Origin: JACCXG01 sp963785755
Lineage (GTDB): Bacteria > Acidobacteriota > Vicinamibacteria > Vicinamibacterales > 2-12-FULL-66-21
Length of the DNA stretch: 64,000 nucleotides
NCBI GenBank assembly: GCA_963785755.1
Contig: CAWAXG010000002.1
Span: 124,001 to 188,000 of the forward strand
Direction: 5' to 3'
Part shown: positions 17,781-28,639 of the stretch, in pieces
Layout: each line of letters begins with the position of its first letter
Numbering within the stretch: position 1 is the stretch's first letter
The notes under the pieces: model-generated
Seen by the model: only the letters and a program-made list of their open reading frames with translations
What the model was told of the DNA's origin: nothing
Database searches by the model: none
Program-made: the position numbers and the translations under genes

Positions 17781-20262
17781 ATGCGCGCCCTCCTCAGCGA
17801 CCTGCGTCAGGACGTCCGGTATGCGATCCGGTTGTGGTCGGCCAGCCCTGGTCTGACCCTCTCGGTGCTGGCGACCTTGACCGTCGGCGTTGGCGCCGCG
17901 ACCGCGGTGTTCACGTTCTTCGACGTCCTCGTGCTGAGGCCGTTGCCGGTCCGGGCGCCCGCCCAGCTTTACGCCGTCAGCCAGGCCAACCGCTCCAATC
18001 TCGATTTGAATCCGCTCTATCTGTCTCTCGAGCTCTACCGGCAGCTCACGAATGGCGACCCGGCATTCAAGGATCTGATTGCGTCGAGCGTCGTCGTTTC
18101 GTCGGGTGTGAATCTGAGCGCCGGCGGGTCTGCTGAACGTGTGCGCGCGGAGCTCGTGTCGGGCAATTACTTTCGCGTGCTCGGCGTCGCGGCCCGAACC
18201 GGACGGACATTCGGCGACGACGATGACCGCCAGTCGGAGGCGGAACCGATCGTCGTGCTGAGCGATGCGGCGTGGCGTCTGCGCTTCGGCGCGCGTCCGG
18301 ACATCGTCGGACAGACGATCCGATTGAACGGGCAGCTCTACACCGTGATCGGTGTCATGGGTCCGGAGTTCTTCGGTACGCGGGTCGGCTTCACGCCGGA
18401 TTTCTGGGTGCCTGTGGGCCTGACGCCGCTTCTGGCCGGGGACCTGCGTCCATCGCGCAACTCCAACTACCTCGAGCTCATGATGCGAATCCCGTCGCCG
18501 GCTCGGATCGGGATCGTCGAGGAGAGCCTCACCACGGCGTATCGGCAATGGATGGCAGCGTCCGCGCCGGCCTCAGCGCAGCAGCCCAGGCTGCAGCTCG
18601 TTCCGGCCGGCCGGGGTTTCTCGCTGCTCCGCGGGCAATACGGCCGGCCGCTCGTGATTCTCCTGTCCGCGGTCGCCGTTCTGCTGGTCATTGCGTGCGG
18701 CAACATCGGCAGCCTGCTGCTCGCTCGCGGGCTGGCGCGTCAGCGCGAGATGGGCATCCGCGTGTCGCAGGGAGCCTCGATTCTGCGGATGGCCCGGCAG
18801 CTCGTCACCGAGTCGCTCCTCCTGACGCTGGTGGGTGGAGGGCTCGGGTGGTGCGCCGCAATCGTCATCGGCCAGGGTCTGCTCACGTTTCTCCCCGGCA
18901 GCGCCGAAGCCTCGCAGTTCTCCCCGAACGTACGCGCCTTTCTCTTCACGACGGCCGTCGTCACGGTAGCGGGGCTCATGTTCGGCATGGTGCCGGTCCG
19001 CATCGCCTCACGGCTCGACGTCAACCAGGTGCTCAAACACGATGCGATCCCGCGGCACCGTCCGTTCCGGCGGTTGGATGGACAGTCCGCCCTGAGCGCC
19101 TCGCAGATCGCGCTCACCCTGGTGCTGGTGACGGCCTGGATGCTTTTCGCCCGCTCGCTGGACAATGCGCGCTCGGTGGATGCCGGTTTCGACAAGGAGA
19201 ATATCGTGATCGCGGCGCTGGATCCCGTGAGGAGCGGGTACTCCAATGAGCGCGCGCAAGGCTTCTACGATCAGTTGCTCACGCGGCTCCGGGCGCAACC
19301 GGGCGTGCGCGGCGCTGGCCTCGCCAGTTACGGCTCACTGAGCGCCGTGCTCGCAGCAGGCACCCGGTTCGTGAACACCTCCATGCATGCGGCCGGGCAG
19401 GAGCTCGCGCCGAACGCGGACCAGACCGTGTATCTCAACAACGTGACGCCCGGCTACTTCGGCGCCGTGGGCATGTCGATGCGCAAGGGACGCGACTTCA
19501 CATCGGAAGATGGAACGCGCGGGCCCGCAGTCGCCATCATCAACGAGACCGCCGCACGGTTTTTCTTCGGCAATGCGGATCCCATAGGCCGGCGGATAGG
19601 GTCAGGACGAAGCGGACCCGCGGAGATCGAGATCGTGGGTGTCGTCAATGATGTGAAGTATCTGGACCTGCGCGAGGAGGCTCGCCGCATCGTCTATCGG
19701 CCGCACGCGCAGACGTTTCGAAGCCTGATGACGCTGCACGTCAGCGCCACAGCCGGATCCTTCGACGGTCGTCGCGATCATCCAGCGCGAGGCTCGCGCG
19801 CTCGATCCAGCGCTGCCTGTCTTCCAGGTGCAGACGATGCGCGCCCGGGTGGACGATTCGCTGCGTCAGGAGCGGCTGGTCGCAACGGTGGCGACCGGTC
19901 TGAGCATCGTAGGTACGCTCCTCGCCCTCGTCGGTGTTTTCGGCGTGGTCAATTACTCGGTGGCGAGGAGAACTCGTGAGCTGGGGATACGGATCGCGCT
20001 CGGCGCCAGGCCGAAACAAGTGCTGCTGATGGTCCTGCAGCGCGCTTTCCTGATCGGCCTGGCCGGCATCATCGCCGGCATTCCCATGGCCGTTGCGTCG
20101 ATGAGGTTGTACCGGGCGATGCTCTTCAACGTCAGCGGACCGAATCCAGCGATCGTCGGCGGCGCGGCGCTGGCGCTCCTCGTGCTCGCTCTCGCCGCCG
20201 GCTACCTACCGGCGCGACGGGCCCTGAGGATCGACCCAATCACGGCTCTGCGAAACGACTGA
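17781..20262 (+). CDS. ADOP-type ABC permease, one frameshift near 19755
   Basis: Starts MRALLSDLRQDVRYAIRLW and shows the family pattern: LATLTVGVGAATAVFTFFD, first periplasmic domain, VIACGNIGSLLLARGLARQ, second periplasmic domain (GYFGAVGMSMRKGRDFTSED), and a last module ending PARRALRIDPITALRND. The frame shifts by +1 at about 19753-19756 (…SATAG, then DPSTVVAIIQREARALDPAL). After the shift the final 160 residues are fully conserved, so an assembly indel is likely. The gene follows the GATC array by about 35 bp. Confidence 0.88.
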
Positions 20263-20272
20263 CAGCACGGCC

Positions 20273-20297
20273 CGAGTCCCGAGTCCCGAGTCCCGTG
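20273..20297. repeat. Half array CCCGAGT x3
   Basis: GCCCGAGTCCCGAGTCCCGA, exact 7-bp periodicity, in the 42-bp gap between the ADOP stop and the 3' end of a convergent gene. It is the same unit as the outer arms at 15932, 41800 and 57710-57915. Confidence 0.6.
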
Positions 20298-20304
20298 TGA
20301 TGCG

Positions 20305-20733
20305 TCAATCGGCGCGGCACGAAGTCGCGCGCTGCCTGACGGACGTCACGTCCATCACCGCCACGTTCTCGACGGGACTCGGCATTCCGCCGCTCCCGGC
20401 AACCGGCGATCCGCCCGAGATCGTCACACGGCCCGACTTGATGCCTTTATCGTCAAGGGACGAGCGTTTGACGATGCCGACGACCTCGACGAGCTGATGG
20501 TTGCGCTTCTTGACCTCGTCCATCACCTCGCGCTTGCCCGCCAGCCGGAACGACCGCTCGCCGACGTAGGGGCCTCGCTCGACGTCCGCCTGGCGCTTTC
20601 CGTCTGTCGTCAGCACGCGGCCCTCGAGGCAGCCGATCACGGTCAGTTCGACCGAGTCTTTCGGCACGCGCGACTCCTGCGGCTCCTGAGCGCTCGTCAG
20701 AGCCACGGCCAGCATCATGAGAATGGCGGTCAT
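20305..20733 (-). CDS. Small secreted protein, function unknown
   Basis: 142 residues from ATG 20733. The start was chosen because AGGAG lies about 10 nt upstream and the following MTAILMMLAVALTSAQEPQ is a signal peptide. The mature part reads VELTVIGCLEGRVLTTDGKR, FRLAGKREVMDEVKKRNHQL and VEVVGIVKRSSLDDKG. This predominantly beta pattern resembles small periplasmic OB-fold-like proteins that I have seen only as hypothetical. There is one Cys in the mature protein (GCLEG) and one near the C-terminus. It is convergent with the preceding ADOP gene and upstream of a VOC gene on the same strand. Confidence 0.65.
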   Translation of the reverse strand: MTAILMMLAVALTSAQEPQESRVPKDSVELTVIGCLEGRVLTTDGKRQADVERGPYVGERSFRLAGKREVMDEVKKRNHQLVEVVGIVKRSSLDDKGIKSGRVTISGGSPVAGSGGMPSPVENVAVMDVTSVRQRATSCRAD

Positions 20734-20826
20734 TGGGAAGCTCCTGACTTTCGATACTTCACGACGGGCGGCAGGCGGCAATCCCGACGATACCATGTTC
20801 CAGCGTCGTGAGATGAGACGGAACCT

Positions 20827-21219
20827 CTACCGCACGAGCATCGGGTTGCTGCGCCTGGCGAGCTGCAAAGCGACGCCCCAGGGATCGCGCAGCATCATGA
20901 GCTCGTCGCCGGCGGGTGTCTTGACGACATCGTCGACGACGGTTGCGCCGGCGGCAACGAGGCGATCGCGATCGGCGGGGAGATTCTCGGAGACGAACGC
21001 CACGTGGACCAGCAGCGGATCCATGGAGCGATAGTCGGGGACCGAGACCTTCGGATTGCGATAGAGCTCGAGCATCGACGACCCGGCGCCATCTCTCAGG
21101 AACCGGATGAACGCCGGTTCGGGTCCCGATCGCGCGATCGAGCAGCCCAGGTGCTCGACGTACCAATCAGCCATTGCCACCGGATCCGACACTTGCAGCG
21201 CGACGTGCTCAATCCTCAT
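20827..21219 (-). CDS. VOC-superfamily (glyoxalase/dioxygenase-like) protein
   Basis: 130 residues starting MRIEHVALQVSDPVAMADWY, the typical first beta-alpha unit of a VOC domain, and ending DELMMLRDPWGVALQLARRS. His5 and Glu67 (in SMLELYRN) are candidate metal ligands. The start ATG 21219 has AAAGG about 5 nt upstream. The frame is open further upstream, but without family similarity. It is a single-domain cytoplasmic protein and probably works as a dimer. Substrate unknown (glyoxalase, antibiotic-binding or isomerase activities all occur in the family). Confidence 0.82.
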   Translation of the reverse strand: MRIEHVALQVSDPVAMADWYVEHLGCSIARSGPEPAFIRFLRDGAGSSMLELYRNPKVSVPDYRSMDPLLVHVAFVSENLPADRDRLVAAGATVVDDVVKTPAGDELMMLRDPWGVALQLARRSNPMLVR

Positions 21220-21396
21220 GTAGGCCTTTCTGCGTGGGTTGTGGGTTCCTAGTTTCCCATAACGCGGGCCGAAACAGTTCGTCAGGCGGGCCCGTATTGT
21301 CGAAGAGCGCTGAGGATGGATCTTCCGGCTGAAGCCGGAAGCCACGAATCACAACGCAGCTTCCCTCGAGTGACGATCGAACCAGGAAGAGGCGAC

Positions 21397-23843
21397 ATGC
21401 TGTTGAACATCTGGAGAGACATCCGTTACACACTGCGGACGCTTCGCCTCAATCCCGGGTTCGCCGTCGCCGCCGCCGCGCCAATCGCGCTCGGGATCGG
21501 CATCAACACGGGAGTCTTCACGATTCTCTACAACCTGGCGATGCGTCCGCATCCGGTCCCGGGCGCCCGTGAGCTCGTCAGCGTCCATCAGGAGTTCCAG
21601 GGCGTCAAGGGACGGCAGGTGCACGGCGCGCGCATGATGTTCTCCGCGCCTGAATACCGGATCTACCGCGACAGCACGAAGACGCTCTCCGGCATCACGG
21701 CGTACTCGAGCGAGTGGACGGTCACGATCGGCGATCGGTTTCCTCGCGAGGTAGAGGGCGATCTGGTCGTCTGCAACTACTTCGACGTGCTGCAGGTCCG
21801 CCCGGCCATCGGTACGGGCTTCACCGCGGCCCATTGCGAGCCGAACAATCCCGTGCCGGCCGTGGTGCTGAGTCATGCGCTCTGGACGCACGTCCTCGGC
21901 GCGGACCCGGACATCGTGCGGCAGACCATCATCCTGAACGGGCAGGCTGTGGCCGTGGCGGGGGTCGCGCCGGAAGGTTTCGAGGGGATCGGATTGACGA
22001 AGGCCGCGTTCTTCGCCCCGTTGACGCTGCAGCCACTGTTCCATCCGGAGCGCACCTTCCTCGACGATCCGCAAATGAGCTGGCTGACCCTGATCGGGCG
22101 CCGGATTCAGGACCTGCGACAGGTTCGTGCCGAGCTGGCGGTGATCGCCGGCCAGATCGACGGCATGCAGCCCGGACGCAGGACGTCGCTGATCGTCGAG
22201 CCGGCAAACGCGCTGGCTCTGCCCGTGGCCCGGCGCGGCTTCCTGGGCATGTCGGCCATCGCGATGGCGGCCTTCTCATTGGTACTGCTCATCGCCTGTG
22301 CCAACGTCGCGAACGTGCTGCTGGCCCGCGCGGCCAATCGCACGAAGGAGATCGCGATTCGCCTCTCGGTCGGCGCCCGGCGCGGCCGGCTGATCCAGCA
22401 GCTGCTCACCGAGAGTCTGATCATCGCGATCGCGGGGGGAATCGCCGGGCCGGTGCTCGCATGGTGGGCGTTCAGGGCGCTGCTGCCGCCGCTGCTCGCG
22501 ACCCTTCCGGGCTCGATTTCCTTGATCAGGATGGATGCGCAGCCGAACCTGACCGCGCTGGGGTTTGCCTCGGCTCTCACCATCGTCACGGCGCTCGTGT
22601 GCGGCATGGCCCCGGCCCTTCGCGCCTCGAGGCAGGATCTCCACACGGTGATGAAGCGGGACAGCGCCGATGCCACCAGCTGGTCGGGAGGAATCCTCAG
22701 AGGATCGCTCATCACCATCCAGATCGCGGTCTGCATGGTGCTCCTGATTGCCGCCGGTCTGCTGATGCGCGGCCTCCATGCCGTTCAGACGGTCAATCCC
22801 GGGTTCGACTACCGCAACGTGACGATGGTGTCCTTCGACATGCGCGGCCCCGGCTATACCGACGTGAAGGTCGCGGCGTTCCGCCAGCAGGCCGTCGAGC
22901 GGTTCCGCGCGCTGCCCGGCGTCACCGCGTCGCCGAAGCGGGCAAGATGCCCTGGAGTCCCGGCCGCATGGTCTCGACGTTCCGGCTCCCGGATCGGAAC
23001 GACACGTTCGAAGTCGACGTGAATGCCGTCTCGGCGGAGTTCTTTGGCGTGATCGGGATTCCCATCGTGCGCGGCCGGACGTTCACCGCCGCGGAAATCG
23101 CCGGCACCTCGCGTGCCGCGATCGTCACGGAGGCAACGGCGCGGCGCTACTGGCCGGGGCGCGATCCGATCGGGCGCTCGATCTTCATGGGCGGCAGCAG
23201 CGCGGAAAGGGTCGAGATCGTCGGCGTCGCCAGGGACGCGCAAATATCACACGCGTCCGAGACGGCCTCGAGCTACATGTACTTCCCGGCGAATCAGCCG
23301 GCGCAACGCAGGCTGGGCCTGCTGGTGCGAAGCGACACAGAGTTCGCGGCGCTCGCGAGGAGCATCCAGACGGTGTCTCGCGAGCTCGACGCCGGTCTCA
23401 TGCCCCGGGTGAGCCCGCTCGAAGCCAACCTCGAAATCTGGCGGACCGGATCACGCGTGATCGCCGGCGTGTCCGGCTCGCTCGGTCTGCTCGCGCTCGT
23501 GCTGGCGTCGGTCGGTGTCTACGGCGTCGTGTCCTACGTCGTCACCAGGCGCCGCCGCGAGGTCGGCATCAGGATGACGCTCGGCGCCACCGCCGGGGAC
23601 GTGCGGTGGTTGATCCTTCGTCAGACGCTGCGCCCCGTCGCGGCGGGGCTGGCGCTCGGCGCGGCCGGCGCCGCGGCATCGTCGCAGCTGCTCAAAACCC
23701 TCCTGTTCGGAATCAGCCCGTTCGATCCGGTCGCGTTCATCGCCGCCGCGCTGTTCCTGCTCGGCGTGGCGACGATGGCGGGGGTCCTGCCGATGCGACG
23801 CGCGCTGAAAGTCGATCCGATGGTCGCTCTCCGCTATGAGTAG
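21397..23843 (+). CDS. ADOP-type ABC permease, one frameshift near 22930
   Basis: The start ATG 21397 has AGGAAGAGG 8 nt upstream; LLNIWRDIRYTLRTLRLNPG is the family start. Motifs: ALGIGINTGVFTILYNLAMR, LLIACANVANVLLARAANRT, second periplasmic domain EFFGVIGIPIVRGRTFTAAE, last module SLGLLALVLASVGVYGVVSY, end MRRALKVDPMVALRYE. The frame changes at about 22930 (LPGVTA | VAEAGKMPWSPG), consistent with one lost G. The first periplasmic domain begins RPHPVPGARELVSVHQEFQG, a variant also carrying the insert KGRQVHGARMMFSAPEY. No ATPase is adjacent. Confidence 0.88.
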
Positions 23844-23847
23844 GCGC

Positions 23848-24025
23848 ATTCATCATTTCCTTCCGCCTGACCGCCTCCGCCAAGGCTACGGCGAGTCTCG
23901 CCGAAGCGCTTCGCGCGAAGGCGGAAGGCGGAAGCACACAGCAATTATCCACAGGCTCTAAAGGCGGAGCCACGCACGTGTCAACAGTGCCGTCGTGCCG
24001 TCGTGCGGCGCGAAGCGCAACTCGT
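23848..24025. repeat. Mirrored CCTTCCGCC array plus CGTGCCGT half array
   Basis: Left arm CCTTCCGCCTGACCGCCTCC (about 23860-23879) and right arm GAAGGCGGAAGGCGGAAG (about 23918-23935) flank GCTACGGCGAGTCTCGCC. Further on, GTGCCGTCGTGCCGTCGTGC (about 23981-24000) is followed by GGCGCGAAGCGC, the same right flank as the array at 38188-38290. It fills the 243-bp gap between two ADOP genes. Confidence 0.7.
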
Positions 24026-24086
24026 GCTTTCGAGGGGAAACTTGGACGTCGACAACCTGGGAGAGCCGCCGCTACGTCAAAGGTGA

Positions 24087-26618
24087 GTGCCTACACAACG
24101 GTTCAGTAAGGTGACGGCGATTCGGGACGCGACTCGCAAGGACTGGGTCTGGGGCGCGGCAGAGCGGCTCATCCAGGACGTCGGCTACGGGTGGCGCGCG
24201 CTACGCGGCGCGCCCGTCGTCTCGAGCGCCGCGATCCTCTCGCTCGCGCTCGGCATCGGCGCGAACTCGGCAATCTTTTCCGTCCTGGATACCCTCGTTC
24301 TCAAATCACTCCCGGTTGCCGCGCCGGCCGAACTGGTGCTGCTCGGCAACGAGACTGGACGGCGCACGAGCTGGACGAACCCGATCTGGGAAGAGCTCCG
24401 CGATCGCGCCGGGTTGTTCGACGGGGCCTTCGCCGTTTCGAGCACGCGCTTCAATCTGGCCACGCGCGGCGAGACCGAGTTCGCCGATGGCTTGTGGGCG
24501 AGCGGCACGATGTTCGACGTCCTCGGCGTCCGCGCCACGCTCGGGAGGACGTTCACCGAAGCCGACGACCGGCCGGGCGGCGGACCTGACGGACCCGTCG
24601 CGGTCATCAGCCATGGCTTCTGGCAACGGCGCTTCGGCGGAGCACCGGATGCCATCGGGCGCACGCTGCTCGTCGAGCGTGTGCCTTTCACCATCATCGG
24701 CGTCGCGCCGCCGCAGTTCTTCGGCGTCGAAGTGGGCCGGACGTTCGACGTCGCCGTGCCGATCGGGACCAGGACTCTGTTGAGTGGCGCACGAGCACTC
24801 GAGCAGCGGTCCATCTGGTGGCTGCGCGTCGTGTTCCGGCTTCGTAACGGACAAACTCCGGAAGCGGCGACGACGTTGCTCCGATCTTTCCAGCCGCAGA
24901 TCCGGCAGGCGACGCTGCCAGACGACTGGCATCCGGAAGAGCTGCCGAAGTACCTGAAGGACGCGTTCCGCCTCGAACCTGCCGCGACCGGCGACTCGGG
25001 CCTTCGCGAGCGATACAGCCGGCCGCTCGCGACGATCATGGTCGTGGTGGGCCTCGTGCTGCTGATCGCGTGCGCGAACCTCGCGAATCTGCTGCTCGCC
25101 CGCGCGGCCGCACGACGGCACGAGATCAGCCTGCGGATCGCGCTGGGCGCCACCCGCTTGCGGATCCTGCGGCAGATGCTCATCGAGAGTCTGCTGCTCT
25201 CGGGCATCGGCGCGCTGCTCGGGCTGGCGATCGCGTATTCGGGCAGCCGGATGCTCGTGCGGGAGCTGTCCACGACGACCAATACCGTCTTCCTCGATCT
25301 ATCGCTCGACTGGCGCATGCTCGCCTTCACGGCGGCGGTCGCGGTCAGCACGGCGCTCGTATTTGGATCGGCCCCCGCGCTCCGCAGCATGAGGGTTCAA
25401 CCAAACGATGCGCTGAAATCTCACAGCCGCGTCGCCGGCGAAGGCCCGTTCGGCCCAGGTCACACGCTCGTCGTCCTGCAGGTCGCGCTGTCGCTCGTCC
25501 TTCTGGTCGGCGCGGGGTTGTTCATCCGCACGTTTTCGTCGCTCGCGGGTCAAGGACTGGGGTTTGACGATCGCCGCATCCTGGTTGCGACGGTGGACAT
25601 TCCCGGCGGGCGGGTCGAGCCGTCCAGGCGGCTCGCATTGTTCAAGCGATTGCAGGAAGCGGCCGCTTCCGTCCCGGGCGTGTCGAGCGTGGCGTTTTCG
25701 AACGTCACGCCATTTGGCAACAACAACTGGGTCAATGCCATTGAACTACGGGATGGACCGCGCCTGCCGCTGACGGAGCGCCTGGCGAACTTCAACCTGG
25801 TGAGCGCCGGATGGTTTCAGACTTACGGTACCCGGCTGCTGGCGGGGCGCGACTTCAGCAGCGCCGACACCCCCGCGGCGCCGCCCGTCGCGATCGTGAA
25901 CGAGACATTCGCCAGACGATTCACCGGCGGCAAGAACCCCATCGGCATTCGAGTCAGACATCCCTGGGACATCGAGCGTGAAATCGTCGGCTACGTCAGC
26001 GACGCGGTGTACACGTCGCTGCGGGAACCCGCGCCTCCGACGCTTTACATTCCCTATGAACAGGCGGCCAACGTCTCGTCAGCCGTGTCGATCAGCGTCC
26101 GGGCGGCCACCACCACCCCCACACTGCTGGCAAAGCCTCTCTCAGCAGCGCTCGGCGAGGTGCATCGCGATCTCGTCATCACGATCCGCCCGATGGCCGA
26201 TCGGGTGGATGCGGCCTTGATTCAGGAACGTATTGTCGCGTCCCTCTCGGCGTTCTTCGGCGCCCTGGCGCTGCTGCTCGCGGGGCTGGGACTCTTCGGC
26301 ATCGCATCGTATTCGGTGACCCGCCGCCGCGCCGAGATTGGCATCCGCGTCGCCCTCGGCGCCGCGCCCGCTGGCGTTGTCGCGCTCCTGATGCGGCGGG
26401 TGTTGATCCTGATCGGTACGGGAGTCGCCGTCGGAACCGGTGTGAGCCTCTGGTCCTCGCAGTTCATCGCCCCACTGCTCTACGGACTGCAACCACGCGA
26501 TCCCTACACGGTCGTGACCGCGATCGTCGTGCTCGTGATGGTCGGGACGCTGGCCGGCTGGGTGCCGGCGCATCGGGCGTCGCGGATCGATCCCGCGCGC
26601 GTGATTCGCGAAGGATAG
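24087..26618 (+). CDS. ADOP-type ABC permease, intact
   Basis: 843 residues without interruption. The N-terminus (from GTG 24087, or GTG 24111) leads to IQDVGYGWRALRGAPVVSS and ALGIGANSAIFSVLDTLVLK. First periplasmic domain TMFDVLGVRATLGRTFTEAD, first FtsX module LIACANLANLLLARAAARRH, second periplasmic domain NETFARRFTGGKNPIGIRVR, last module GLGLFGIASYSVTRRRAEIG, end ASRIDPARVIREG. The exact start is uncertain: residues before about 25 are not typical of the family. It lies 240 bp after another ADOP gene of the same orientation and probably has its own promoter. Confidence 0.92.
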   Translation: MPTQRFSKVTAIRDATRKDWVWGAAERLIQDVGYGWRALRGAPVVSSAAILSLALGIGANSAIFSVLDTLVLKSLPVAAPAELVLLGNETGRRTSWTNPIWEELRDRAGLFDGAFAVSSTRFNLATRGETEFADGLWASGTMFDVLGVRATLGRTFTEADDRPGGGPDGPVAVISHGFWQRRFGGAPDAIGRTLLVERVPFTIIGVAPPQFFGVEVGRTFDVAVPIGTRTLLSGARALEQRSIWWLRVVFRLRNGQTPEAATTLLRSFQPQIRQATLPDDWHPEELPKYLKDAFRLEPAATGDSGLRERYSRPLATIMVVVGLVLLIACANLANLLLARAAARRHEISLRIALGATRLRILRQMLIESLLLSGIGALLGLAIAYSGSRMLVRELSTTTNTVFLDLSLDWRMLAFTAAVAVSTALVFGSAPALRSMRVQPNDALKSHSRVAGEGPFGPGHTLVVLQVALSLVLLVGAGLFIRTFSSLAGQGLGFDDRRILVATVDIPGGRVEPSRRLALFKRLQEAAASVPGVSSVAFSNVTPFGNNNWVNAIELRDGPRLPLTERLANFNLVSAGWFQTYGTRLLAGRDFSSADTPAAPPVAIVNETFARRFTGGKNPIGIRVRHPWDIEREIVGYVSDAVYTSLREPAPPTLYIPYEQAANVSSAVSISVRAATTTPTLLAKPLSAALGEVHRDLVITIRPMADRVDAALIQERIVASLSAFFGALALLLAGLGLFGIASYSVTRRRAEIGIRVALGAAPAGVVALLMRRVLILIGTGVAVGTGVSLWSSQFIAPLLYGLQPRDPYTVVTAIVVLVMVGTLAGWVPAHRASRIDPARVIREG

Positions 26619-26776
26619 CCGCGAGCGGGAAGCTGCTCAGAAAATCCGAGTTGCGCGATGGTCGCAGATTTGTAATTCACCAGCACCAAAAGCGTTTCGT
26701 CACGCGCCGTGGAGTGCGCGCTTGCGCCCGGATTCGGCGGATCTCGTTCGGCAACGATGTTGCTGAACCAAGCCCG

Positions 26777-28027
26777 GTGCGCCAAACCCGCCGGGCCCTG
26801 ATCGCTGTCCTCTTTCTGAGCGCCGCCTACCTGTATTCAGGTCCAGTGACCTCCGGGGCAGCGTTCCTGCTTCTGCCGCCTGCCGGCCAGAGCGCCGGTC
26901 CCGGGATCGCCGAGGACTACACGCCGTACCACAAAGGAGGCGTGAACCTCTCGACCGGCCTCTACGTCCGCGAAAATGAAGACCTCGTCGTCCCGGGCTC
27001 GCCGGCACTGATTCTTCGCCGCACCTATCTCTCCCGCTACCGGACGTCGAAGCAGTTCGGCATCGGCACGACTCACAACGGTGAGCAATATGTGATCGGG
27101 GATGGCGAACGGTTTCAATGGGCGTCGCTGATCCAGGCCAACGGGGCGCGGATCCACTTCATCCGCACGTCACCCGGCACTTCGTTCTTCAACGCGATGT
27201 ACCGGCACACCTCGACCGCCACCGAGTGGCAGGGCGCCGAGCTCGGATGGACGTGGGGACGGTGGGCGCTCCGGCGGCTCGACGGGGCCCTCATGATCTT
27301 TCAGGCCTGCGGTCCGGGGACCGTGTGCTCCATCATCGAATCGCGTGATCCCGAAGGACACTCGATCTATTACAAGCGTGACAAGACGGGCCGGCTGACG
27401 CGCATGGAATCGGGTCCCGACCGCTGGATCACCCTCGAGTACGACGCCAGCGATCGCGTCTCCCTCGCGTCGGCCAGCGGCGGGCGCTCGGTCCGCTACG
27501 CCTACGACGATCGCGGCAGGCTCGCTACGGTGACGTCCAGCGACGGCACCATCCGCAAGTACACGTACACAGACGAGGACGAGCTCGCGACGATGACGGA
27601 GCCGGGGACGACGATTCAGAACATCTATGAGAAAGGGCGCGTCGTCAGACAGATCAATCGCTTCGACGACGAGCCGAAAGATGCCGAGCCGCTGACGTTC
27701 GACTTCACCTATCACCTGGACGGCGACCACATCGTCCGTACCGACACGCGGCGCTCCGACGGTTTCTGGTCGTCGTTCACCTGGGACGATGACCACCAGA
27801 CAGTGTCGGAAACTCGCGGACGGGACGGCGGAGAGCCGACCACCGTCACCTACGAACGCGATCCCTTCACCAATGCGGTGACGGCGATCACGGTCACGTG
27901 TCCGGATCGCACCGGCCGTCCCCTGAGCCATACGAGCATCGTGCGTAACGGCAATCAGGAATGGATCAAGGACGATCTGATGCGCATGCATTGCTCCGCG
28001 CGGCTGCGCGATTCGCGGATGAAGTGA
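26777..28027 (+). CDS. Secreted YD-repeat (RHS-like) protein with DUF6531-type region, short form
   Basis: 416 residues if started at GTG 26777 (VRQTRRALIAVLFLSAAYLY is a plausible signal peptide); the frame is open back to 26651. GGVNLSTGLYVRENEDLVVP and RRTYLSRYRTSKQFGIG form the DUF6531-like head that precedes YD repeats. YD-type repeats are seen at GHSIYYKRDKTGRLTRMESG, RSVRYAYDDRGRLATVTSSD and IRKYTYTDEDELATMTEPG. There is no RHS core (PxxxxDPxGL) and no toxin-like C-terminus, so it is far shorter than classical RHS proteins. It could be a truncated RHS relic or a small cell-surface carbohydrate-binding protein. It is convergent with the YdeI-like gene. Confidence 0.78.
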   Translation: MRQTRRALIAVLFLSAAYLYSGPVTSGAAFLLLPPAGQSAGPGIAEDYTPYHKGGVNLSTGLYVRENEDLVVPGSPALILRRTYLSRYRTSKQFGIGTTHNGEQYVIGDGERFQWASLIQANGARIHFIRTSPGTSFFNAMYRHTSTATEWQGAELGWTWGRWALRRLDGALMIFQACGPGTVCSIIESRDPEGHSIYYKRDKTGRLTRMESGPDRWITLEYDASDRVSLASASGGRSVRYAYDDRGRLATVTSSDGTIRKYTYTDEDELATMTEPGTTIQNIYEKGRVVRQINRFDDEPKDAEPLTFDFTYHLDGDHIVRTDTRRSDGFWSSFTWDDDHQTVSETRGRDGGEPTTVTYERDPFTNAVTAITVTCPDRTGRPLSHTSIVRNGNQEWIKDDLMRMHCSARLRDSRMK

Positions 28028-28033
28028 TTCCGG

Positions 28034-28594
28034 CTATTTCAATCCCAGCTTCTTCCCCGCTGCCAGCAGTCTGATCGATTCGCGGATGCGCTTCTCGCGC
28101 GTCTCGGGCCGCTTCGCCATGTGGACCCACACCACGAAATGACGGCGGTAGCCTGGGGCGAGGCTTTGAAAGAACCGCCAGGCATTTGCATTCGCCTTCA
28201 GCGCCGTCGCGAAGTATCCGGGTAGATCGGGAATGGCCGGCTTGGCCGCATAGCGGTTGTCGGTCGGCGCGGCGGCTTTCCCCGATCCGGCGAGCTGTCC
28301 GGCCGCCTCGAGCTCCTTCCACCGTTTGCGATTGAGATCCGACCACTTGCTCGTCGGCTTCCGCGGCGTGAACTTGCGTGCGTAGCGGTCGTCGTCGAGG
28401 CGCTTGATCAGGCTGTCGATCCAGCCGAAGCAGAGAGCCTCGCGGACCGAGTCCTCGTACGGGATCGATTTCACTCCGGTGTGATCCTTGTGAAACACGA
28501 GCCACACGCCCTCGCTCGACGAGTGATTCTTCGCCAGCCACGATCGCCATTTCTTCCGATCGCGGATCTCGAGCGGCGCGAGTTCCTTCGTCAT
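28034..28594 (-). CDS. YdeI/OmpD-associated family protein
   Basis: 186 residues from ATG 28594; an upstream TTG would add three residues. Motifs: RDRKKWRSWLAKNHSSSEGV, SVREALCFGWIDSLIKRLDD and RYARKFTPRKPTSKWSDLNR, then a C-terminal helix set (YFATALKANANAWRFFQSLA). This is the YdeI-like fold, annotated in E. coli and Bacillus relatives as bacteriocin-protection or stress-associated; the biochemical role is not settled. No signal peptide. A second, DUF1801-fused relative lies at 39608-40201. Confidence 0.82.
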   Translation of the reverse strand: MTKELAPLEIRDRKKWRSWLAKNHSSSEGVWLVFHKDHTGVKSIPYEDSVREALCFGWIDSLIKRLDDDRYARKFTPRKPTSKWSDLNRKRWKELEAAGQLAGSGKAAAPTDNRYAAKPAIPDLPGYFATALKANANAWRFFQSLAPGYRRHFVVWVHMAKRPETREKRIRESIRLLAAGKKLGLK

Positions 28595-28639
28595 GTGCGA
28601 CAATCCCTCCGCGCGACCAATACAGCTGAGATGTTATCG

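Noticed and set aside
23848..23935. Possible rho-independent terminator or IS end near CCTTCCGCC repeats
   Set aside because: No T-run and no transposase; better explained as another mirrored array.
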